DNA of 64,000 nt, taken from assembly GCA_002205965.3 (NCBI GenBank), contig NADL03000550.1, forward strand, positions 124,001 to 188,000, written 5' to 3'. Each line of letters starts with the position of its first letter. Position 1 is the stretch's first letter. Position numbers and translations under genes: made by a program. Shown here piece after piece: positions 19,482-29,379 of this stretch. The notes beneath the pieces were generated by a model that saw only the letters and a program-made list of their open reading frames with translations, was not told where the DNA came from and searched no databases. This stretch comes from Kappaphycus alvarezii (lineage: Eukaryota > Rhodophyta > Florideophyceae > Gigartinales > Solieriaceae).

Positions 19482-20568
19482 ACGCGGGAGACGCTCAGCA
19501 TCCGCTCTTTCGGAAGATCGAGCGCTCCAGACGTCGCAGCGGCAAGGTCCGGGGCAGCCATATCGATCTTGCTCATGGGGGCGGTGGAAAGGCGATGCGC
19601 GATCTTATCGATGATGTTGTAGTTGGCGCTTTTGGCAAGGGCTCACTGCAGCGTGATGAGGACCAGGCGCGCTTCTCGTTGACGGACCTGGCTGCTCGAG
19701 GAAATCGCTTAGCGTTTACCACCGACAGCTTTGTGGTTAGCCCTTTAGAGTTTTCGGGCGGTAGTATTGGGACATTGGCTGTCAACGGTACGGTGAACGA
19801 CCTCGCGGTTGGAGGGGCTATTCCGCTCTATCTTTCGTGCGCTTTGGTCATCGAAGAAGGATTTGAAATCGATAGATTGAGGCGAATCTTGTCGAGCATG
19901 GGGGAAGCGGCAGAGGCCGCTGCTGTATCCGTAGTGACCGGGGATACGAAGGTTGTTGGCCGCGGAGCCGCCGATGGGTTGTTCATCAATACGGCAGGAG
20001 TTGGGGTGATCCCAGCAGGGCGCGAACCTGCGGTCTCACGGGTTCGAGTCGGTGACCGAATCTTGGTGAGTGGCAAGTTGGGTGACCATGGCGCCGCGAT
20101 TCTTCTCGCCCGGGGGGAGCTTAAGCTCGAAGCTGAAATCCCCAGTGACTGTGCTCCATTGACCGAGCTCATCGAGTGCCTTTGTGCCGAGGTCGATCCG
20201 CATGCGATGCGCGATGCTACACGAGGGGGTTTGGCCGCGGTGGTCAATGAGTTCGCTCAGGGCAGTGAGGTTGGGATTGTGGTTGACGGTGCTGCAGTTC
20301 CGGTTCGTCGTGAGGTTCAGGGCTTTTGTGAGATTTTGGGTCTCGATCCATTGCATTTAGCCAATGAGGGCCGCCTGGTGGTGGCCGTTGCGGAAGAAGA
20401 TGCGAGCGTGCGATTAGAATTTTGCGTGAACATCCGCAAGGGCGGGATGCCGCATGCGTTGCTTACTGTCGAGCGGAACCGGCCGGCGTGGTGACATTGA
20501 ATACAGGTTTCGGTCGTGAGCGGATTTTGGACATGCTTGTTGGCGAGCAACTACCGAGGATCTGTTGA
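19478..20568 (+). CDS. hypE: Hydrogenase maturation protein HypE (TTG start, one frame break)
   Basis: Dehydrates the C-terminal thiocarbamate to thiocyanate for transfer to HypCD. About 363 residues. HIDLAHGGGGKAMRDLI, TDSFVVSPLEFSGGSIG and MRDATRGGLAAV are the AIR-synthase-like ATP-binding signatures. A missing base near 20395-20405 hides the C-terminus; in the other frame it continues RAIRILREHPQGRDAA and ends LPRIC, the acceptor cysteine, at the TGA 20566-20568. The likely start is TTG at 19478, with AGGAGG about 8 bases upstream and overlapping the hypD stop; no ATG or GTG fits. Confidence 0.92.
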
Positions 20569-20900
20569 TGCATGAGCTTTCGGTCACCCGTAATATTGTG
20601 GCTGCCGTCAGAGAACATGCGGGGGAGCGGTTGGTGGAGGCGGTGCATCTTCGAATCGGAAAGTTCGCGGGGGTTGATGTTCAGGCCATTCGCTTTTGTT
20701 TCGACGTATGTGCTCAAGGCACGGTGCTTGAGGGAGCGCGCCTGGAGATCGATGAAGTAGACGGGCGGGCGAGTTGCCAGCGGTGTGGCGAGGTTGTGGC
20801 TCTTGAACACTGGGTAGCGATTTGCCCATGTAAAGATCGTGCACCTCTTAAGCTCGAGGCCGGCGACGAGCTTTTAATTCATGCGATGGAGGTTCGATAA
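20568..20900 (+). CDS. hypA: Nickel chaperone HypA
   Basis: Delivers nickel to the large subunit with HypB. 110 residues, intact. MHELSVTRNI gives the nickel-binding His2-Glu3. The structural zinc site is made by CQRCGE and CPCKD (C-x2-C...C-x-C). ATG shares a base with the hypE stop, and the stop shares the start of hypB. Confidence 0.92.
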   Translation: MHELSVTRNIVAAVREHAGERLVEAVHLRIGKFAGVDVQAIRFCFDVCAQGTVLEGARLEIDEVDGRASCQRCGEVVALEHWVAICPCKDRAPLKLEAGDELLIHAMEVR

Positions 20901-21695
20901 TGTGCGGAACGTGTGGATGTTCTGATAAAGCAGAGATTAAAATTGAGGGTCAAGACAGAACTCATAGTCATATCCTGGCTGACGGTACCGTGATCACGCA
21001 CAGCCATGATCATGGTGATCGTAGCGCCGATACCGGCCTTCACGACCTCGAGATCCAGATCCTGCAAAAAAATGACCGTCTTGCTGAACGTAACCGGGTT
21101 ACTTTGCTGGTCGCAGCATTACGGCGATCAATTTGATGAGTTCTCCTGGCGCGGGCAAAACGACTCTTCTCGAGAAGACCTTGAGTTTATTGAACACTCC
21201 AGCGGCCGTCTTGGAGGGCGACCAGGAAACGGCAAGCGATGCTGAGCGAATTCGCGCGACCGGTGTCCCTGCTGTGCAGATCAATACCGGCCGAGGATGT
21301 CACTTAGAAGCCGATATGGTTTGGAAAGGCCTCCAGTCTTTGAATGTCGAGCCGGGTTCGCTTCTCTTTATTGAGAATGTGGGCAATCTCGTTTGCCCGG
21401 CAATGTTGACCTTGGGGAGCACGCCCGAGTTGTGCTCTTCTCCGTGACAGAGGGTGAAGACAAGCCGCTGAAATACCCTCATATGTTCCGTGTGGCCGAT
21501 CAGGTACTTCTCACGAAGCTCGATCTTCTTCCTTACCTTGAATTTGATGTGAGCAAAGCGCTCCAAGCACTTGAGAGGGTTTGCCCCAAGGCAGAACTCA
21601 TACGTGTCTCGGCGCACAGCGGTGAAGGGATGGACGCATGGAGGCGGTGGTTACTTCAGGGGACGGAGGGCTATCATGCCTGCGCAGGAACTTGA
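20900..21695 (+). CDS. hypB: Nickel-binding GTPase HypB (two frame breaks)
   Basis: GTP-dependent nickel insertion. About 265 residues. The N-terminal MCGTCGCSD is the high-affinity metal motif, followed by a histidine-rich stretch ([20 protein letters not shown]). The P-loop [46 protein letters not shown] and LTKLDLLPY complete the G domain. Two missing G bases, at 21096-21098 and 21399-21400, split the frame; both lie within GGG/GG runs. The C-terminus overlaps the next gene's start by 20 bases. Confidence 0.92.
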
Positions 21696-22400
21696 GAATC
21701 GCCTCCGCAATGTAGAGGCGAAGCTTGATCGGTTGCTGGATCGCTTCGACAGAGCGGTTGCGAACGGGTCTGCATCTGCGCCAACGCCTGCTGAGGTGAG
21801 CACGTGGGGCGAGGTATTTCGCGAGGTCGATTTGCAGGCGGTTGCGCTTCACGGCAAGGAGCCGATGCGCGAGGCCGTAACCGACGCTCTGCGCGCGATG
21901 AGCGATCCGGAGGCACTCGCTTCGCTTGGTCGTGTCGCTCAGATCTTGCCGCGCATTGAGTATGCCCTCCACGCGGTGGGCGCCGGCCCAGAGCTCCTCG
22001 ATGAGGGGATGGAGCTGGTGCGAGAGCGAACGCAGAACAATGACGAAGTGAATCGTCGGCTCGAGCGAGCACGTGAACTTTTGGTGTCACTGAGCGATGC
22101 GGGTACCCTCGGTGCGCTTCACGACGCGGTGAAAATGGTGCCAGAGCTCGTGCGCGTTCTACACGCCCTACCGCGAAATCCTCAAACTCTGGAGGTTCTC
22201 CGTGCATTGAATGATGCAGTCGAGTCGGCTACCGCTGAGGCGAAGCCGATGGGGCTTGGAGCCTCTTGCGTGCGCTTGGTGATCCGGCCGTCCAGCGAGC
22301 CATGGGTTTTGGGGTAGAAGTAGCCCGCAGCCTGGGCTCGACACTCGATGTATCCACGCCCGAAAAGAATTTCCGGTCTAGGTTGATTGTGTCGATATGA
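21676..22400 (+). CDS. DUF1641-like protein of the hydrogenase operon (one frame break)
   Basis: About 241 residues. A coiled N-terminus ([24 protein letters not shown]) precedes helical repeats (LGRVAQILPRIEYALHAV; LHDAVKMVPELVRVLHALP), and after one missing T at 22266-22267 the frame continues LRALGDPAVQRAMGFGVEVARSLG, which resembles the DUF1641 core. Function unknown. Proteins of this type occur beside some hydrogenase and dehydrogenase operons. Start ATG at 21676 lies inside hypB; the stop overlaps the next ATG (ATGA). Confidence 0.65.
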
Positions 22401-23117
22401 TCGACGGGCTCGCTGAAACCTTGCTCGCAACGGCGCTTACCATTGGTGTCGTTCACACGTTGATTGGGGTGGACCATGCCATCCCTTTTATTGTCTTGAG
22501 CCGTGCGCAACGCTGGTCGCTCCGGAGGACTTGGCTGATCACTGGCTTGTGCGGTCTTGGCCATGTCTTGTCTTCGGTTCTCATTGGCGCGATCGGTATC
22601 GGATTGGGTGTTGCGGTCAGTCACCTTGAATGGTTCGAGCAGCGTCGCGGTGCACTTGCTGCATGGACGTTGATCGGTTTCGGTCTCGCCTACACGGTCT
22701 GGGGAGTCTATCGCAGCTGGCGGCGGCGTTCTCCAGCTCATCTTCACGCCGATGGCACCGTGCATAGCCACTCAGCAGCCGGCCAACATACCCATGCGGC
22801 CCACGGCCCTACGGTGGTTGGGGGTTTCGAAATTCAAGACCTACGGTTGGGGCTCTCTTCGTGATTTTCGTGCTCGGACCATGTGAAGCGCTGATCCCAT
22901 TGCTGATGGTTCCAGCGTCTCAGAGTGATCCCTGGTTAGTTGCAGCCGTGGTCGCGGTGTTTGGTGGGGCGACGGTTTCAACTATGCTGAGTGTCGTCAC
23001 GTTGGGCTATTGGGGTCTTCAAGCTCCGATCTTTGGTATTCTCGAACGTCATACGCATACGGCAGCTGGCCTCGCCATCGCGTTGTCGGTGTCGGTATCC
23101 AGTTGCTCGGATTTTAG
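22397..23117 (+). CDS. Nickel/cobalt transporter-like membrane protein, UreH/HupE-like (two frame breaks)
   Basis: About 240 residues and six probable membrane helices. An HTLIGVDH motif in helix 1 resembles the H-x4-DH nickel-binding signature of nickel/cobalt permeases, and GPCEALIPLLM is the matching motif of the second half. A cytoplasmic-type loop between the halves is histidine-rich (HLHADGTVHSHSAAGQHTH). Missing bases near 22836-22850 and at 23088-23089 split it; restored, it ends GVGIQLLGF at the TAG 23115-23117. It closes the hydrogenase locus and probably supplies nickel for HupL; UreH-family membership is my best match. Confidence 0.75.
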
Positions 23118-23155
23118 CCGGGCGCTTGCGGTGACGACCGGCTTGCGCAACAGCG

Positions 23156-24522
23156 TCAAGCGGCGTGCCCGAGTTCCGCGGACACGGCTTGGAGCGCAGC
23201 CAAGATCTCGGCGGCTTGGGATGGTCGTTTACCAGCATCGATCTGCATACAGGCGATCACGATGTCTTCGAGGAGCGGAGGAACGGTGTGACCATTGGTG
23301 GCTGTTCGCGGTAAACGCGGCACTTCGCTGACTTGCTTGACCATGAGCTCTCCAGGGCTGGTGTTTCCAAATGCCCGACGACCGGAGATCATTTCGTAGA
23401 GAATGACGCCGAGAGCGTAGAGGTCGCTGCGCTGATCAAGCTTTTGCCCCATGATCTGCTCTGGAGACATGTAACCGGGCGTGCCGATAATGACCTTCCG
23501 CGATTTTTGTCCCTTCAGACCCTCGTAAGACGACTTGAGCTTCGCGATGCCAAAATCAAGGAGTTTGACGTGGTCAGGATGCCCATGGCGTTCGGTGAGC
23601 AGGACGTTGTCGGGTTTGAGGTCGCGGTGAATAATGCCGGCGCCGTGGACGGCCTTCAGGGCGTCAGTCAGTTGCGTGCCGATGTGGAGAATACGATCGA
23701 GATCAAAAAATTCGCTGTCCCGGATCTGCTCGAGCAGCGTAGAGCCTTGGATCAGTTCCATGACGTAGTAGAGCGAGGCGTCTTCGCTACCGAGGTCGGT
23801 GATTTCAACGATATTGGGGTGAGAGATCTGATTGACGAGGCGCGCTTCGTCAAAAAAGCGGCGAACCGCGAGCGGGTCTCGGGCGAACTGCTCATGCAGG
23901 CGCTTAATGGCGACGTGGCGTCCGAGAAGCCGATGCTCGGCCAGAAATACATCGCCCATCCCACCGGTTCCCAGCTCCTCGAGCAGTCGATAGGAGCCGA
24001 GGGTGGGTTGACCGTGTTCCCCGAGCGTCTTTCCGTTCTCGGTGTCGGCGACGGCGAGGTCAGCGGCGGACGTTTGGTGCGCAATCGTCGACGGGCCGAC
24101 GTTAATGAGGTGCGCGCTGCTTTGCATAGACTTTCGTAAGGACGAGATCTCGTCAGCTGAGGATTCCGAACCACTGGCGTCATTGAGTTCTTCAAGATAG
24201 CCCGCCAGATAAGATTGACTCTTGTCGTCGAGTTCGAGGAACCGACATCCCATGCCGGGCGGCATCAATGGGGTCGCCGTGGCTGGCGCTCTATTCCAGA
24301 TCACCTCGAGGCGTGCCGAGAGTTCGACTCCGGGCCGAATGCGCCTGAAAGGTCGATAATGGCATCGATGTATGCGCCACGCTTGAGCAGAGGAGTGCCC
24401 GAAATGAAGACCCCGCTTCGGCTGATATTCAACGCGATCCACGACGAGTCCAGTTCGGCACTTTGCGGACGGACCTCGGCGTAGATCGACCAGCGTGAAT
24501 CCTGCATGCGATTGGTCACCAC
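23156..24522 (-). CDS. PilZ domain-Ser/Thr protein kinase fusion (one frame break)
   Basis: About 455 residues. The N-terminal 110 residues are PilZ-like (ALNISRSGVFI is the N-x-S-x2-G motif; PPGMGCRFLELDD is the closing strand), although the first RxxxR motif is not clear. After a linker, an intact kinase domain (about 165-430) shows GTGGMGDVF, VAIKRL, HRDLKPDN, DFG and GTPGYMSPEQ. There is no membrane segment. One missing G at 24329-24334 splits the PilZ part. Start GTG at 24522 is the best available; ATG at 24507 is an alternative. It converges on the hydrogenase locus. PilZ-kinase fusions are frequent in Myxococcota. Confidence 0.85.
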
Positions 24523-24631
24523 ACTCTCAAGTGTTACGCGCGTTCACAAAAGGTTCAACCACCACTAGGATTTCGGCTTCTGTAGGGCTATATGAGGCCA
24601 TAAGCACGGCAGCGAATCTAAGGTGGTGAGT

Positions 24632-25460
24632 ATGCGAATCGGTTTTTGGATTTCTGGTTTGGCGGTTATTTCGTCTGTGTCGTGGGCGTCGGCAGCTGAT
24701 AGCCCAGACGCAGGGAGCGACCAGCGAGGCCGTGCATTGATCGATGAGATGATGCAAGCGGTTGGCTCGATGGAGGAGCTACGCAGCCGCAAAGATGTCA
24801 GTTACACCTACGTTTACGAGAATGCGGATGGCAGTAAGCGTGACGTTTCAACCGAGCGCTACCTCTTTGACGGTGAGCTCTCGTGGGCCAAATACACCGA
24901 GCGCAATTATCGACTTGCTCCCGAGTTAAGCGGCGATCTTATCCAAGGTTGGGATGGAAAGACCGCGTGGGTGACGCTCAATGGCGAACTCGTGAATGAC
25001 GAGAAGCTTATCGGGGGAGCTCAATTTCTTCGAAAAACGAATTTTTATTGGTTCGCGATGATGCACAAGCTCGCCGACTCGGGCGTTCGACACCGCTATG
25101 AAGGTCGTCGAGTCGTCGACGGGACGTCTTACGAATGTGTGCGCGTAACGTTTGGCGATAACGTCGGTGATGCTCAGGACACGTATTTGCTGTATCTTAA
25201 CCCGGAGACCAAGTTGGTTGATCGTTTCCTCTTCACGTGATGGCATTTGGTCAAGACAAGCCGTTGATGATGCAGGTGGAATACGAAGACTTTGGAGGGA
25301 TCAAGCTGCCGTTAAGCGCAAGTATGCGCCGTCTGCATGGGATGGAGCAGTGGCGCAGGACGCTCAGTGGATCCGCGAGAGCATGCGCGAAATTCGATTC
25401 GATCAGGGTATTCAACGCGAGTTGTTCGCGGCTCCCGTCGCCTCTGAGTCATCCGATTAA
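24632..25460 (+). CDS. Secreted protein of unknown function (two frame breaks)
   Basis: About 276 residues with a Sec signal peptide (MRIGFWISGLAVISSVSWASA, cleavage likely after ASA). The mature part is beta-rich (VSYTYVYENADGSKRDVSTERYLFD; GDLIQGWDGKTAWVTLNGEL; YLLYLNPETKLVDRFLFT) and resembles outer-membrane lipoprotein-sorting-like periplasmic proteins, though I cannot name a family with confidence. Missing bases at about 25236 and 25315 split the end, which restored reads VEYEDFGGIKLP...RKYAPSAWDGAV. It diverges from the PilZ-kinase and converges on the bchP operon. Confidence 0.6.
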
Positions 25461-25470
25461 ACTAGGCGCA

Positions 25471-25761
25471 TCAGCGGCTGCGACCCCATCGGCGCTGAAG
25501 GTCGATGAGATGTGCGACGAAAGAAAACGCGAGAGCTCCGGCGATCTCCGGCCACGGTGCACGGACCAATGCACGTTGAAGCGCGATCACAAGCGCGGCT
25601 CCCGCTCCCAAGCAGCCGACGATGTCGAGCCAAGTACCTTCGGCACGCCGTCTTACGATCCAGGCAAGGACAATGGCTTCAGTGGCGATAACCACCAAAA
25701 TCACCAACGCGATGTCTCCACTTTCAAACCAGCTCGCCAAGCGATTCACCTCGTGGCTCAC
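25471..25761 (-). CDS. Small membrane protein downstream of bchP
   Basis: 96 residues from a GTG start, with three probable membrane helices (DIALVILVVIATEAIVLAWI; DIVGCLGAGAALVIALQRAL; IAGALAFSFVAHLIDL) and an arginine-rich end. No family recognised. It lies 55 bases downstream of bchP on the same strand, so it is probably the last gene of the ppsR-bchG-bchP unit. Confidence 0.55.
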   Translation of the reverse strand: MSHEVNRLASWFESGDIALVILVVIATEAIVLAWIVRRRAEGTWLDIVGCLGAGAALVIALQRALVRAPWPEIAGALAFSFVAHLIDLQRRWGRSR

Positions 25762-25816
25762 TTAGGGGTGCCCTCGGCCTCGGCCGAGCTCTCTCGGCTC
25801 CACTTCACTTAAGCCA

Positions 25817-27052
25817 CTAGGGGGCAACCCAACCCATCAGGTGCGCCATATCTTTAAAGAAGATACGCAGATGAGCCCCCGGCTTGGCGCGGACAAGTTC
25901 CTTATTCATGTAAGCCTGCCAGGTGAGTTCTTGGACATCTTTGTCGCGACAGATGCTGACGAAACGCTCGCGGCGCTTGTCGCTCGAATACCAGAAGTAC
26001 TGCATCACTGCGAGGACCCAAAAGACGCGACCGTGGCTCTTTAAAAAGCTTTTGCGCGCATGCTTGAGCTCGCGCGCCTGAGACGTCTCGAGGAAGCGAC
26101 CTGCGGCTTCGGCAGCGTGCACGGCGCTCACCATGGCGTAGTAGATCCCTTCTCCGGATGCTGGAGCGACGACTCCCGCGGCATCACCGATCACCAGCAC
26201 ATCCTTCCCGTTGTCCCAGCGCTTGCGGGGTTTCAGCGGGATCGGTGCCCCTCACGGCGCAGCGTACGTACCCCCGTCAGCCGGTATCCTGGCGCAATGC
26301 CCGCACGGCCGATTTGATACTCAATCCCTTCTTGGCGGTGCCGGTACCGATACTCGCGGTAGCGCCATGGGGGAAAACCCAGCCGTAGAAATCCGGTGAG
26401 ATCGAGCCGTCATAGATCACATCGCAGCGGCCTGGTTCGTAGTCGCCTGTACCGTGGAGTGGCGCTTCGACGATCTCATGGTACGCTGATACGCACGGGA
26501 TTTTTCGTCAGGGAGATGCTCTTTCGCGACACGTGATCGAGCACCGTCGGCACCGATGATGAGCCGGGCGTCGAGGCAGCCCGTGGAGCGGGGAGGGTGT
26601 GGGTCCGCACCTCCGTTCGCCTGGGGTACGGCCATCCGCTCCTGGTTGGATTCGATCGCGTCAAAGAATACGGTCAGCCGTTTGTCGGTGTGACGCTCTG
26701 TATGGGTGTACTTGCCGTCAAACCGCACCACGCCGGCTTGAACCGCACGCTCACGGAGATACTCATCGAAGGTTTCGCGGTTGACCATGCCGACGTAGCC
26801 ACCGTTGATCGGCATATCGACCCGGCGCGCGCTAGGAGAGATCATGCGTGCCGAGGAGATCCGAGCGCAAAGGAGCGATGTCGGGATCTCGAAATCTCGT
26901 ATGAGGCGCGGGGGAATGGCGCCACCACAGGGTTTGATGCGACCGGGGCGATCGATCATTGCCACTGAAAAGTCACGACGCGCGAGCTCATAGGCCGCGA
27001 TCGCCCCGGAGGGTCCGCCTCCGACAACCGCCACGTCAAATTGATTCTTCAT
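25817..27052 (-). CDS. bchP: Geranylgeranyl reductase BchP (three frame breaks)
   Basis: Reduces the geranylgeranyl tail of bacteriochlorophyll to phytyl. About 412 residues. FAD-binding VVGGGPSGAIAAYELAR at the N-terminus, KPCGGAIPPRL, the second flavin motif LIIGADGARSRVA, YHEIVEAPLHGTGDYEPGRC, and near the end VLVIGDAAGVVAPASGEGIYYAM. The protein passes through four frame segments, with single missing bases near 26490, 26280 and 26250; all segments belong to one continuous BchP. Its ATG overlaps the stop of the upstream pucC-family gene. Confidence 0.92.
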
Positions 27053-28420
27053 ACGCCAGCTCCTTTGAGAACAAGATCAGACGAGGATCGGGTTGGATCG
27101 GATGAGTGCGATGCGTCTCGCATTCGAAGCACGAGCAGCGCGGCGAGGAAAAAAAGTGCACCTTCGATCGCGAAAGCTACGCCATAGGAGAGTGCTGGCG
27201 TCGCTTCGAATACGTCAAGAGCCACGCTGACGACCATGGTGCCAGCTGAGCCACCTAGAGCGGTTCCCACCGCCTGCGCACCGCCCCAAAGCCCCATGCG
27301 GCTTCCCTCCCGTGCACGTTGACCGCCGCCGGCGAGGGTCATCATCCAGCCGATGGCCGCCACAGCGAAAACTCCATTGGCCAGCCCAACGTCGCGACAT
27401 TGAGAGACAACGGCCATGAGCTACTCCATGCGCCAAAGAAAAGTCCAAGCAGAGCAGCTCCCGACGCGATGCAACCGATGAAGGTCCACCTGCGCACCGA
27501 ACCGAAGCGGTCGTTGTATCGGCCAGCGAGGATCCCGGCTAAGATCATCCCCCAAAAGACACCCTGGTACTGTGTGCTCGACAGGCGGGTCGAGTCGCTC
27601 GGACTGAAGTGAAATACCGAGCCGGCGAAAGGTTCAAGGATGAGGTCTTGCATGCCGTAGGCAAACATCGCGAGGAAAACAAAAAGTGTAAAGGCGCGCG
27701 CCCGGCTGTCGGCCCAAAGCTCGGATGCCGCTTCTCGGAGCGACGTCCGGGAGGCTGTTTCACGGTTGTTGCCTTCGATAACAGTTTCGCCATGGGTTCT
27801 GCCCTTATTCGGGGTTCGAGCCGAAAGAGCGCAGCGGCTGCAACCGACCACGCGAGACCCGCTACGCTGGAGACGATGACCAGCAGGCGAGCCGTGCTAA
27901 ACGGCTCGAGGAGATCCGCCGTGAGGGCCGTGGTCACGACGAAACCCGCGATCATCATGAGCCACACGATCGCTGCCGCCGAGGCTCGGCGGTCAGGAGC
28001 AACACTCGAAGCGAGCAGAGCGAGAAGTGTGGTACCGGCGAGGCCGACGCCCGCGCCGATAAGCGAGTAGCCGAGCACCGCAACCCCGATGCCCCACCAA
28101 TAATGATCGGCCAAGGTCACGAGTGACGCCGCGCTAATGACTCCACCGACGGCGAGGATCGTCATTCCAAGGAGGATCCACGGTGCGCGCCGGCGTCTAC
28201 CGTCCGAGCGATGGCCGAGGGCAGGGCGGGTCAGCTGGAGGGCATGGTGCCAGCCGATGAGTAGGCCAGGCACCAGGGGCGTCAAGCCGAGCTCGACGAT
28301 CATCACCCGATTCATCACCGAGAGACACAGCACCACAATGGCGCCGAGAGCGGTTTGAACCAGGCCAAGACGGACGATGGCGAACCAACTCAAGGGGTGT
28401 CCTTTCGAGTGGTCAACCAT
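27049..28420 (-). CDS. PucC/Bch2-family major facilitator (BCD) protein (two frame breaks)
   Basis: About 457 residues, twelve membrane helices. Family features: VMNRVMIVELGLTPLVPGLLIG near the N-terminus, LGHRSDGRRRRAPWILLGM, YGMQDLILEPFAGSVFHFS in the middle and GLWGGAQAVG late. Located between bchG and bchP, the usual place for the bch2/ORF428 member, a probable carrier or assembly factor for bacteriochlorophyll. Missing bases near 27785 and 27390 split it. ATG at 28420 overlaps the bchG stop, and the stop overlaps the bchP start (ATGA). Confidence 0.88.
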
Positions 28421-29379
28421 CAATAACCTCCCGCCGGGACCACTCTGAGCGCCCAAGCGGTGATCATCATGCCGAGAACTGATGCGGTGGTGCCGGTGGC
28501 ATTATACCATGGGGCGAGACGCTTAGGGTCTTGGAGTAAGCGGACAGCAAAAACCAACTGAAGGACAATGAGAGTTCCAACCCCTACCGCGGCGAGTTGG
28601 GCATCGAGCGTGATCAACATGGCGACGACCACACATTGAGGAGCGATCATGACCACGCACGACAGGCGCGTCGCGGTCTGGACCCCAAGCTGAGCCGGGA
28701 GGCTTCGAAGACCGGCTTGGCGGTCGCCTTCGAGTGATTTGAAGTCGTTCAAAATCATGATGCCAAAGGCACCGACGCTGTAGAGGGTAGCTGCGATAAG
28801 ATTAAAAGTGTTCGGCAGATCGCCAGTGAGTGCCGCCACTCCGGTAAACCAAGGCAATCCCTCGTAGCAGATGCCGACGACAGCATTGCCAAACCAACCG
28901 TTTTTTTTCAGGCGCAGAGGCGGGGCGCTGTATGCCCACGCCAGAACCATACCAAGGGCCGCCGCGGCGAAAATCCATCGATTTAGAAACCATGCAACGC
29001 TGAGTGACATCAGGGTCCAAACAACAGCGATCACCAACCCCCAGATCCCTGGGACACGGCCGGATGGAATGGGACGAGAGGGTTCATTGGTGGCGTCCAC
29101 CTCGCGATCGAACCAATCGTTGACCACCTGGCTGGTGCCACAAAGAAGTGGACCGGCAAGAACGATTGCACCGAGGACGAAGGGCCAACGCTCGAGCAGC
29201 GGGGCATGAGCCGCGACAAAGCCGCATGCCAACGCCCACATCGGAGGAAACCACGTGATCGGCTTCAACAGCTCGATGACTGCTTTGGGTTTCGGCAGCG
29301 CCCATGGTCCGCGAGGTCCGAGGGCGCGTTCAGCCTCGCCGCGCGCATTAACTCGACCTGCGGTGGGTGCATGCTGCAT
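28420..29379 (-). CDS. bchG: Bacteriochlorophyll a synthase BchG
   Basis: Attaches the geranylgeranyl tail to bacteriochlorophyllide a in the membrane. 319 residues, intact, multi-spanning UbiA-type prenyltransferase. The first Asp-rich motif is NDWFDREVDATNEPSRPIPSG and the second NDFKSLEGDRQAGLRSLP; KPITWFPPMWA and AYSAPPLRLK are family segments. Start ATG (29379) overlaps the ppsR stop (TGATG). Confidence 0.96.
   Translation of the reverse strand: MQHAPTAGRVNARGEAERALGPRGPWALPKPKAVIELLKPITWFPPMWALACGFVAAHAPLLERWPFVLGAIVLAGPLLCGTSQVVNDWFDREVDATNEPSRPIPSGRVPGIWGLVIAVVWTLMSLSVAWFLNRWIFAAAALGMVLAWAYSAPPLRLKKNGWFGNAVVGICYEGLPWFTGVAALTGDLPNTFNLIAATLYSVGAFGIMILNDFKSLEGDRQAGLRSLPAQLGVQTATRLSCVVMIAPQCVVVAMLITLDAQLAAVGVGTLIVLQLVFAVRLLQDPKRLAPWYNATGTTASVLGMMITAWALRVVPAGGY

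Noticed and set aside
23333-24139. 268-codon + strand frame opposite the kinase
   Set aside because: Mirrors the kinase domain; no family features.
24521-24534. ACACT-CTCA-AGTGT at the kinase start as an operator
   Set aside because: Five-base arms overlap the start codon region; not distinctive.
27319-28070. + strand frames opposite the pucC-family gene
   Set aside because: Shadows of the membrane protein coding on the minus strand.
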